From Mycobacterium simulans (lineage in GTDB: Bacteria; Actinomycetota; Actinomycetes; Mycobacteriales; Mycobacteriaceae), in contig NZ_OCVX01000003.1 of the NCBI RefSeq assembly GCF_900232995.1, forward strand, positions 878,876 to 917,867: a stretch of 38,992 nucleotides of DNA, written 5' to 3'. Below, one piece after another: positions 32,512 through 38,992 of the stretch. Both the position numbers and the translations under genes were made by a program. The notes below the pieces were generated by a model. The model worked only from the letters and a program-made list of their open reading frames with translations, made no database searches and had not been told where the DNA came from. Position 1 is the stretch's first letter. The number at the start of each line of letters is the position of its first letter.

Positions 32512-34134
32512 TTAGAAGTTGAGGCTCTGGAGATCCTGAATAATCTCTGCCGCCGCTTCCACGACGGCGATGGCCTCGATCATGCCGCCCAGCGCTACCA
32601 ACCCGAAGGTCGCCGCGAGCGGAAGTTCGATCGCGTCGATGAGGCTTCCGTGCGCTAGCGCGTTCATGAACAGGGTGAGGTTGTAGGCCGGGAGGATGGT
32701 AACGAAAGCAAGGCCTATGTCTGCCGTCGGAAGAAGGACCGAGTAACCGGTCGAGATGGCACGAGTGAGAACCTCAGTGACGTTGAGGAGCGTCCCGGGT
32801 ACCGGCGGAGGGGCTGGCGGCAGTACGGCTTGGATGTACGGCGGGAACGCAGTCGACGGCATTTCCGGCGGGGGCGAAAGAGCGGGCGGCAGGGGGGCCA
32901 TGAAGTCCGTGACACCTTGCTGGGTTCCAGCGACCAGTGCGTCGGCGATCACCTGTGGGGGGACGTCCGGGGACAATCCGAACGGAGTAGGAACATTCGC
33001 TGGACTCGTCGAATAGCCGTAGTTCGGGTCGCCGTAGCCCAAATTGACGATCACCTTCAAGTTGGGTTCGACCAGGGCGGCCAGTGGTTCACCGATCACC
33101 GGGATGGCCCGCACCGGTGCCAACAACGGCAGGTGCTCGGTGCGAATCATGTAGTAGGTGTTCGACGTGGGGCCCTCTGTTGGCAATAGGACGGCGTTCG
33201 CTATGTCCGAAGGCGGGAGGGTCGCATACTGCGTGTGCAGCGTGAGAATACCCATCGTGGCGTTGAGGTCTGACACGAAATTGAGCGGATACCGCGGGAA
33301 ATCGGCGAAGCCGTCGTATTCGATCGTGTAGGTCGTTGTCGGATAGGGGTTGTCCGGAGTCGCCCCGTAGAACGGCAGGCCGAGGCTTGTGATGTTCAGA
33401 CCGGGTATGCGCGCAAGGATGCCGCCGTTGGGATTCATCTCGTTGCCGGTCAGTACAAAGCTGAGCTGCCCCTGATACGGCGCACCTTCGGAAATGAGGC
33501 GCTGCATTTGCAGTGACGCGATGACGGCGCTTTGGGAATACCCGAAAACGGTGACGTTATCGCCGGCTTCGAGCCGCGGTATGAGCGCATCATTGAGAAT
33601 AGTGAGGCCCTCCTCCACCGATATTTGGAGGGGCAGAGATTTGACGCCGGTAATCGGATAGAGCTCTTCGGGAGTGACTAGTCCTTGGGTTATGTCCGGG
33701 ACGAATGGAATGTACCGTGCCACGACGTCGGCAATATATGTTTGCGAGGGTATCGGCATTCCGGTGCCACCCATGATTAGCGCGACGGCTGCAGCCGGCA
33801 TAGGAGCGGGCGCCTGGGCAGGAGGATTGATCGCGGCCCGAACGGCGGCCGCATTGGCTGCCTCGGTCGCCGCGTAAGCGCTCTCAGCGGCGGCCAATGT
33901 CTGGGCGAACTGGTGATGCAACGCCCCAAGTCGCGCGCTGATCGCTTGGAACTCCTGGCCGTACGCGCCGAACAGCGTCGCTATGGCGGCCGACACCTCG
34001 TCGGCAGCGGCCGCTGCCACCGCGGTCGTCGGCGCCGCCGCAGCAGCAGCGGCCTCATTGATCACCGAACCAATGCCGGCCAAATCCGTAACCGCGGCCG
34101 CCAACGTCGGCAACTGCGCGCTCACATATGTCAT
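32512..34134 (-). CDS. PE-PPE domain protein, copy D (PE motif absent)
   Basis: 540 residues from MTYVSAQLPTLAAAVTDLAG. Residues 8-9 are Leu-Pro, so the signature pair is lost outright, while YAATE stays at 87-91. The elbow is a normal GYSQS (Ser200). YDGFADFPRYPLNFVSDLNA is present with the following LH. The C-terminal module (STGYSVLLPTADIGLAFVTI, AYNLTLFMNALAHGSLIDAI, LPLAATFGLVALGGMIEA) is the most diverged of the four. GGGGAAGG stands about six bases before ATG 34134. It is the first gene of the tandem set, and has a promoter-like CAGACA-N17-TAGGCT upstream. Confidence 0.87.
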   Translation of the reverse strand: MTYVSAQLPTLAAAVTDLAGIGSVINEAAAAAAAPTTAVAAAAADEVSAAIATLFGAYGQEFQAISARLGALHHQFAQTLAAAESAYAATEAANAAAVRAAINPPAQAPAPMPAAAVALIMGGTGMPIPSQTYIADVVARYIPFVPDITQGLVTPEELYPITGVKSLPLQISVEEGLTILNDALIPRLEAGDNVTVFGYSQSAVIASLQMQRLISEGAPYQGQLSFVLTGNEMNPNGGILARIPGLNITSLGLPFYGATPDNPYPTTTYTIEYDGFADFPRYPLNFVSDLNATMGILTLHTQYATLPPSDIANAVLLPTEGPTSNTYYMIRTEHLPLLAPVRAIPVIGEPLAALVEPNLKVIVNLGYGDPNYGYSTSPANVPTPFGLSPDVPPQVIADALVAGTQQGVTDFMAPLPPALSPPPEMPSTAFPPYIQAVLPPAPPPVPGTLLNVTEVLTRAISTGYSVLLPTADIGLAFVTILPAYNLTLFMNALAHGSLIDAIELPLAATFGLVALGGMIEAIAVVEAAAEIIQDLQSLNF

Positions 34135-34221
34135 CGCGTCAACCTTCCCCGGCGGCCTGGGTCGCTCCCCGCAAAACCCGATGAACCCGATGAACTCGGT
34201 GGTAACAGCCCGTGACTAGTG

Positions 34222-34250
34222 AGCCTACGGCGACCCCGCGAGCATGTCTG
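34222..34250 (-). promoter_or_regulatory. Candidate promoter of PE-PPE copy D
   Basis: On the minus strand CAGACA (34250-34245), 17 bases, and TAGGCT (34227-34222) form a reasonable -35/-10 pair about 88 bases upstream of the ATG. Between it and the gene are direct repeats of ACCCGATGA (about 34175-34195). Confidence 0.4.
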
Positions 34251-34261
34251 GCCTTTGCGCA

Positions 34262-34287
34262 GACACTTAGCTCTTAAGCGAAGTGTC
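34262..34287 (-). terminator. Inverted repeat at the 3' end of the MFS gene
   Basis: GACACTT (34262-34268) and AAGTGTC (34281-34287) pair perfectly around a 12-base loop and include the first two positions of the MFS stop codon. No T-run follows. It may separate the MFS transcript from the PE promoter just downstream, or be an operator for the PE genes. Confidence 0.4.
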
Positions 34288-35569
34288 AACCGGCCCCCGA
34301 CGCAGTCCCCGCGGCGACGCCAGCGGTCGGACGTTCGGCGCGGAACACCGGTACCGCCGCTGCGGCGCCGAGCAGCGCCAGACCGGCGAAAGCGGCGAAG
34401 GCGGCACTGAAACCCCAGGGGAGCAATATCGTTTGGAATACGAGGCTGCCGCATCCCATGCCGACCCACAGAATGCACGAGTTGAGCCCGATCGCTTGCC
34501 CACGGTTGCCAGGAAGGTCGGTCACGATGCCGACCAATGGCGGCTGGGTCATGTCGTAGCCCAGGGACAGACCCACCACCGCGGCTTGGGCCAACAACAG
34601 CGAGGGTGCGGCGGCGAACACCGCCGCGCAGCCTCCGGCCAGTGCCAGCCCAAGCGGAATGATCCGGGCGCGGCCGTGGTGATCGGCCAGGTGTCCGATT
34701 GCCGGGCCAAGCAGCAGACCCGGGATGCCATAGCCGAGCAGGACCAGCCCGATCTTCGTGCCGTCCAATTGAAATTGCTGCTGCAGATACACCCCCAGCC
34801 AGGTGTAGATCCCCGCGTGCAGCACGGCATTGATCAGCACATAACCATAGGTGCGCCGGGCGCGCGGAACACGTAACAGCGCGGCGAATCCGGCGACGAC
34901 CCGGTTAACCGACTGCGGGGTTCGAGCGCTCTCGGTACCCGGAATCAGCCACAAGCTCAGTACAAATAGCACCAGTCCCGCGATAGTCACCACGCCGAAC
35001 AGCCCGCGCCAACCCAGCAGCGGTTCGCCCAGCGCGCCGCCGGCAGCACCGAAAGCCGTGCCGCCGGCCATTCCACCGAAGAGCCAACCCAGGACGCGGC
35101 CGCGGCGATGATAAGACACCAGGTCACCGACCAAGGCCACGCTGATCGGCACAACGCCGCCCGCGCCTATGCCGGTGGCCAGCCGAAGCGCGATGAATTC
35201 CGCTCCGCTGTTCGCCAACGGAGTGGCCGCGGTCAGGACAACGAAAGCCGCCAACGAGACGAGAATGACCGGCCTGCGGCCCCACCGGTCTGATACCGGC
35301 CCCCACACCAGCACCATCCACCCATAGGGCACCAGAAACGCCGGCACCCCAAGCCCGACCAACCCCGGAGTGCTAGCGAAGTCGCGGGCTAGAGCGGGCA
35401 GGATCGGCGCCACCATGAATATCTGCGCGAAGAGCAGGAATGCCGTGGCCGTCAGCAGCGCCAGCGTGCTTGCGAATGCATCGATGTCGATGGCAGGGGC
35501 GAACTTTAACCCGATATGGTCCAGGATGCCGAAGTGGCGGCGGTGTTCACCGGCACTTTCGGTCGACAC
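34286..35569 (-). CDS. Major facilitator superfamily transporter (DHA1-like)
   Basis: 427 residues from GTG 35569 (MSTESAGEHRRHFGILDHIG), with 12 apparent membrane segments. The MFS motif A copy is GPVSDRWGRRPVILVSLAAF after the second helix. The helix-4/5 region reads RLATGIGAGGVVPISVALVG, and YTWLGVYLQQQFQLDGTKIG starts the second half, which has its own GHLADHHGRARI. This layout fits drug:H+ antiporters of the DHA1 group; the substrate is unknown. It stands alone between the PE cluster and a 678-base spacer. Export of the product of the neighbouring peptide synthetase is possible but only an idea. The C-terminal tail is Ala/Gly-rich. Confidence 0.82.
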   Translation of the reverse strand: MSTESAGEHRRHFGILDHIGLKFAPAIDIDAFASTLALLTATAFLLFAQIFMVAPILPALARDFASTPGLVGLGVPAFLVPYGWMVLVWGPVSDRWGRRPVILVSLAAFVVLTAATPLANSGAEFIALRLATGIGAGGVVPISVALVGDLVSYHRRGRVLGWLFGGMAGGTAFGAAGGALGEPLLGWRGLFGVVTIAGLVLFVLSLWLIPGTESARTPQSVNRVVAGFAALLRVPRARRTYGYVLINAVLHAGIYTWLGVYLQQQFQLDGTKIGLVLLGYGIPGLLLGPAIGHLADHHGRARIIPLGLALAGGCAAVFAAAPSLLLAQAAVVGLSLGYDMTQPPLVGIVTDLPGNRGQAIGLNSCILWVGMGCGSLVFQTILLPWGFSAAFAAFAGLALLGAAAAVPVFRAERPTAGVAAGTASGAG

Positions 35570-35652
35570 GGCTGCATCCTGGGTTCGTCGTCAGTCCGCA
35601 TCCGGCGGAAACCATGAGTGAGCGAACGCTAGTGATCCGACCGCGGCGACTA

Positions 35653-35713
35653 GGCTCATGCGCCGCTCCTCCTCATCGCTTCGCTCTGCATCGTCGCCGG
35701 CGCGGCTCATGCG
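35653..35713. repeat. MIRU-like intergenic repeat unit
   Basis: The segment CGCCGCTCCTCCTCATCGCT, then TCGCTCTGCATCGTCGCCGG, is bounded by direct repeats GGCTCATGCG at 35653-35662 and 35704-35713, giving a unit of 51 bases. Sequence and size resemble the mycobacterial interspersed repetitive units that lie near gene ends in M. tuberculosis, as I recall them. One copy only is present here. Confidence 0.5.
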
Positions 35714-36203
35714 ACCCCTTCCCTCACGGGCTGGAGCCTCATGCTAACCAAACACGTGTCAAATAGGTGTGTTTTGAGCCGGATAGCTGACCTGAATCGC
35801 CCTGGCGTTGCGCGCCGAGTTGGGCACCGAGCACGCCGCGCGAACGCGTGCGGCGGATGCCGAGGAACGTCGGCAGCAAGCCTAGGCTGAAGTTACTGCT
35901 GATTGTGCACCCAAAAGCTGTCGTTGACCTCGGGCTTTGCGCTGTGCGGAGGCGAACGGTTCTGGCTACATGGCGAATTCGATTACCGAAGCGGGCCTCG
36001 CTGGGCGTGAGCGCGCGCAGTTGTACGGTCCTAACGGCGTGTCGGTGTACAGACACGCGCGCTCACGGGTTCGGTTGCACCAAAAGAAGTACCAGATCAC
36101 CCGCCTGATCAGGATTTCTGGCTACACCGGGACCCTCTAATTCTGCGTCTACGCAGTTCAGAAGGCCTTTTCGAGCGACGCGCCGACGCAACTTCGGCCT
36201 AGG

Positions 36204-36244
36204 CGAGCTGCGCAGCGCTCAGTGCCCTGGCTAGCCGGCTAGCC
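36204..36244 (-). terminator. Two adjacent hairpins after the peptide synthetase gene
   Basis: GGCTAGCCGGCTAGCC (36229-36244) is a perfect palindrome four bases past the synthetase stop. Next in transcription order comes GAGC...GCTC (about 36205-36220) with TGCGCA inside. Both could form stems in the mRNA. There is no T-run, as is common in mycobacteria, so the terminator call is tentative. Confidence 0.3.
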
Positions 36245-36247
36245 GCG

Positions 36248-38992
36248 CTACGCACGGTCGCGACACTGGTCGCCTAATGAAAGTTTGAGTTGTTTGCCAT
36301 ACGTACTGAGCGACTCAATGGTCAGCATCTGGTCATGTCTGCAGTCAGTCGAGTGCACAACAATGTCGCCAGCAATATAAGGGCGCCAAATTCGTTGAAG
36401 ATATGAACTCCAACCGCTCTCATTTCGCGTGGCGGAGAAGAGCACCATATCACCATCGAACACACCAGGCACGTGCGCTGACAGATACGCCGTATTAGCG
36501 CGATAATTTTGAACCAACAACTCCACAAGCTGTTTAGAAGGAGCGGAAAGCGCCGCGGCTCTTCGTTCGCCAATGAGTTCTTCTACTTGCGCGGAGGTTA
36601 ACGGCTCAGAGGATTCTGGAATCTCTATGCAACAGTGACGCAAGACTTCTCGCAGTATCCGACTATCGCCTGAGGCCGCCCTTTCTGCAGTAACGCTACG
36701 GTCAACAAAGTGTACAGCGTCGAGAAGAATAAGGCGTTGGACCACGCACCCACGTCGACGAAGCTCAATGGCGACTTCATGGGCGACGACACCCCCAAAC
36801 GACCAGCCGAGAAGATTGTAAGGTCCGGCCGGATGAATTGCTTGGAGGCGGTCTGCGTAGGTTTTCGCCATCCCGAGAATCGACCCGAAATCAGTTTCAT
36901 CGTGCTGCGCTATTTGTTGAATTCCGATAATCGGGCAATCCACGTAATTGCCCAGGGCCTGGTACGGCCAGCTCACCCCACCTGCGGGATGGATACAGAA
37001 CAATGGAATGCCGGTGCCCTGCTTGAGAGTCTGCAGCGGAACGACTTCTTCCGCCGGACCGGCACCTCTGCCCAGCCGGTGACTCAAACCAGCAACGGTA
37101 GGTGTGTCGAATACCGTACGCACTACAAGATGCGCATCAAAGGCGGTGTTGATCGCCGCGATCAACCGCATTGCTGACAGTGAATCCCCGCCTAGGTCGA
37201 AAAATGAGTCATCGACGCCCACCCGCTCTAGCCCCAACACGTCGGCGTAGATGCTTGCCAGCATCTCCTCGGTATGTGTGCTCGGAGCCCGATACCGCCC
37301 ACCGGCCTCGCTGTAGTCCGGCGCCGGTAGGGCACGGGTGTCAAGTTTTCCGTTGATGGTTAGCGGCAACTCCTGCAACCGGACTACTGCGGCGGGGACC
37401 ATATACGACGGAAGCCACTCGGCCAGAGACAGGCGGGCAGCGGCCGCATCGGCGGTCCCGGTGATGTAGCCGACCAGGCGCTTATCGCCGGGGCGGTCCT
37501 CACGAGCGATGACTGCCGCCTGATTCACCCCGGGAAGTGCGGACAGTGCCGCCCTCACCTCGCCGCACTCGATGCGGTATCCCCGGATCTTTAATTGCTC
37601 GTCTGTGCGGCCCAGATAATGGAGCTGGCCATCGGGGCCCCAGCGGACCAAATCGCCAGTGCGATACATCCGCTCGCCGGCCTCCCCGAAGGGGCAGGCA
37701 CCGAACCGTGACGCGGTCAACCCGCCCCGGCGCCAGTAGCCACATCCCAGCCCGGTACCGGCTACGTACAGTTCTCCAGGCACCCCGACCGGCACCAAAC
37801 GTAGTCCGGCATCCAGGACGTACAACGCCGCCCCCGCCACCGGCGATCCGATTGGTGCTGCGCCCGACCCCACCTCGAGTGGGTATCCGATGGTGACGTC
37901 TACCGTCGTCTCGGTTGGGCCGTACTCGTTGATGAGTGTGGTCACCGCGGCATAATGGTCCACCAAGTCCGGTGGGCACACCTCGCCACCCACGATCAGC
38001 GTCACGCCGCGCAATTGGTTGGCCGGGAGTGCAGCAAGGACGCTTGGCGTGAACTTCGCGTGGGAGACGTTGTGCTCGACCATGAAGTCGACAAGTTCCT
38101 TGCCCGGCGACACCTGGTCATCGGGGGGAATCACCGCAGCCGCTCCGGTCAACAATGCCCACCACATGTTCCCGACGGACATGTCAAAGATCAATGGAGC
38201 GAACTGCAGAATCCGACTTTCTGGCGTGATAGCCAGACGCTCGGCGTGGCTGGCCACCAGGTTGGCGATACCGGTGTGGGTGACCGCTACCCCTTTGGGG
38301 TTCCCGGTGGTGCCGGAGGTGTAGATGATGTAGGCGATATTTTCCGCAGCGGGGTGCGGCAGAGCATGGCAAGGGTAGGAAGTATCGATGATTAGATCGT
38401 CCACGTCGATGATGATCAGGTCGTGGTCGCTCAATCGAGGCCGCAGTTCGGCAACAGTGATCGCAGCCACCGGTGCCGCATCGTGGAGCATGAAGTGCAC
38501 CCGTGCAGGCGGGTGTGCCGGATCAATGGGTAGGTAGGCGGCCCCGGTTTTCAGTACGGCCAGGATCGCGACGATGGCTTGGGCGCTGTGTGTCAGTAGC
38601 AGCGCTACTGCATCACCGGGACCTACACCGTTGTCAGCCAGCAGGTGCGCGAGCCGGTTGGCCGCCATATCGAGCTCGTGGTACGTCATAGACCGGTCTG
38701 CGGATGCCACCGCAACCGCGTGCGGTGTGCGTGCCACCTGCGCAGCGAACAGCCGGGGGATGCTCGCCGAGGGCCCCGTGCGGACGGTGTGCTGAGTGAG
38801 TAGCCGGTCGCGTTCGCTGGAGTCGAGGATGTCGATCAGATCGATGTTCTGGTGGAAATCGGTGGTGGCGGCGTCGAGGATGCGCAGGTAGTAGGTGGCG
38901 AACTTTTCGATGGTGTCGCGGTTGAACAGGTCGGTGGCGTATCGGATGGTTCCGGGCAGTGGTTGTGGTTGTCCGGGGGTGGGTGGGAGATC
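36248..38992 (-). CDS. Non-ribosomal peptide synthetase, final module: end of C domain, A, PCP and thioesterase (5' part outside window)
   Basis: The frame is open to the right edge, so the gene continues upstream. The first 85 residues in view end a condensation domain ([20 protein letters not shown]). The adenylation domain follows, numbered from the GTG at 38737: [14 protein letters not shown] (137-149), FDMSVGN (184-190), [11 protein letters not shown] (270-280), YRTGDLVRW (358-366), [19 protein letters not shown] and PLTINGKLD with Lys464. The carrier domain has [12 protein letters not shown] with the phosphopantetheine Ser519. The thioesterase has GWSFGG (Ser646) and HDQML (His801). It should add the last amino acid and release the peptide by hydrolysis or cyclisation. 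The thioesterase coding region (36248 to about 37015) is much less G+C-rich than the rest. The product is unknown. Confidence 0.92.
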   Translation of the reverse strand, partial: DLPPTPGQPQPLPGTIRYATDLFNRDTIEKFATYYLRILDAATTDFHQNIDLIDILDSSERDRLLTQHTVRTGPSASIPRLFAAQVARTPHAVAVASADRSMTYHELDMAANRLAHLLADNGVGPGDAVALLLTHSAQAIVAILAVLKTGAAYLPIDPAHPPARVHFMLHDAAPVAAITVAELRPRLSDHDLIIIDVDDLIIDTSYPCHALPHPAAENIAYIIYTSGTTGNPKGVAVTHTGIANLVASHAERLAITPESRILQFAPLIFDMSVGNMWWALLTGAAAVIPPDDQVSPGKELVDFMVEHNVSHAKFTPSVLAALPANQLRGVTLIVGGEVCPPDLVDHYAAVTTLINEYGPTETTVDVTIGYPLEVGSGAAPIGSPVAGAALYVLDAGLRLVPVGVPGELYVAGTGLGCGYWRRGGLTASRFGACPFGEAGERMYRTGDLVRWGPDGQLHYLGRTDEQLKIRGYRIECGEVRAALSALPGVNQAAVIAREDRPGDKRLVGYITGTADAAAARLSLAEWLPSYMVPAAVVRLQELPLTINGKLDTRALPAPDYSEAGGRYRAPSTHTEEMLASIYADVLGLERVGVDDSFFDLGGDSLSAMRLIAAINTAFDAHLVVRTVFDTPTVAGLSHRLGRGAGPAEEVVPLQTLKQGTGIPLFCIHPAGGVSWPYQALGNYVDCPIIGIQQIAQHDETDFGSILGMAKTYADRLQAIHPAGPYNLLGWSFGGVVAHEVAIELRRRGCVVQRLILLDAVHFVDRSVTAERAASGDSRILREVLRHCCIEIPESSEPLTSAQVEELIGERRAAALSAPSKQLVELLVQNYRANTAYLSAHVPGVFDGDMVLFSATRNESGWSSYLQRIWRPYIAGDIVVHSTDCRHDQMLTIESLSTYGKQLKLSLGDQCRDRA

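Larger units (their letters stand above)
35570..36247. other. Gene-poor spacer of lower G+C between the MFS gene and the peptide synthetase
   Basis: No convincing gene is found here. The left third carries the MIRU-like repeat (35653-35713). An AAACAC/GTGTTT inverted pair lies around 35748-35777. A stop-bounded, start-less frame at 35796-35885 reads like the end of a charged helical protein (ALRAELGTEHAARTRAADAE, ending RRQQA) and could be a gene remnant. The remainder shows scattered short frames on both strands without ribosome-binding sites. Codon-position bias is not apparent. The right end contains the hairpins after the synthetase stop. Confidence 0.5.

Noticed and set aside
26974..34134. 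Repeated similar segments in the PE cluster as a possible CRISPR or tandem repeat array
   Set aside because: The similarity is protein-coding homology among four genes at about 1.8 kb spacing, with no short repeats and spacers.
35796..35885. Start-less plus-strand frame reading like the tail of a helical protein
   Set aside because: Only 29 codons between stops, no start or ribosome-binding site, and no family recognised. Kept only as a remark in the spacer entry.
36248..36900. Low G+C part of the synthetase as a separate inserted gene
   Set aside because: The reading frame is continuous with the carrier domain and encodes a complete thioesterase with GWSFGG and the later His, so it is a domain of the same protein.
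1..38992. tRNA, rRNA or insertion-sequence genes
   Set aside because: No cloverleaf-like segments, rRNA text, or transposase motifs with terminal inverted repeats were found on either strand by eye.

Overview
The window looks like chromosome from a slow-growing non-tuberculous Mycobacterium. The evidence is high G+C, a 13E12-family gene at the left edge, six PE proteins with a PE-PPE hydrolase domain, a three-gene transhydrogenase (pntAa-pntAb-pntB), fadE2, the secreted-type phosphatase gene ptpB, and several FadE, SDR and F420-dependent enzymes. From memory of M. tuberculosis H37Rv, most of bases 8,000-34,000 corresponds to the Rv0147-Rv0161 neighbourhood in reverse orientation, with insertions, an inverted block and extra PE genes.

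Left part (1-8,104): a partial 13E12 gene; an OFA-type major facilitator gene and a DUF427 gene diverging from a 331-base spacer rich in inverted repeats; then a divergent catabolic locus. In that locus, acyl-CoA thioesterase, F420-dependent oxidoreductase and acyl-CoA dehydrogenase genes run leftward, while an SMP-30 lactonase gene, a second thioesterase gene and a TetR gene run rightward. Two near-identical 27-base elements sit between the two arms, and a third related element lies in the OFA/DUF427 spacer. They are candidate operators for the TetR protein.

Middle part (8,088-21,522): a leftward run of a dihydrodipicolinate-reductase-like, an SDR and an FAD-linked oxidase gene; two PE-PPE genes (PE4/PE3-like) in tandem; a TetR gene (Rv0158-like); an unannotated-looking 41-residue acidic/aromatic protein; the proton-translocating transhydrogenase operon; then sdaA and an amino-acid permease gene. 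The last two are translationally coupled and sit downstream of a tandem glycine riboswitch.

Right part (21,612-38,992): fadE2, ptpB, an aldehyde dehydrogenase, an SDR and a quinone oxidoreductase all run rightward. They converge on four tandem leftward PE-PPE genes in which the Pro-Glu signature has been lost while the YxxxE secretion motif is kept. A second MFS transporter gene, a 678-base gene-poor spacer, and the last module of a non-ribosomal peptide synthetase (end of C, then A-PCP-TE, cut by the window edge) follow. The thioesterase domain of that synthetase is clearly richer in A+T than the modules before it.

Most distinctive points: the three-copy operator motif, the degenerate PE cluster, the glycine riboswitch over a permease/serine dehydratase operon, and the compositional break inside the synthetase. 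All functional assignments come from reading motifs by eye; no database search was run.
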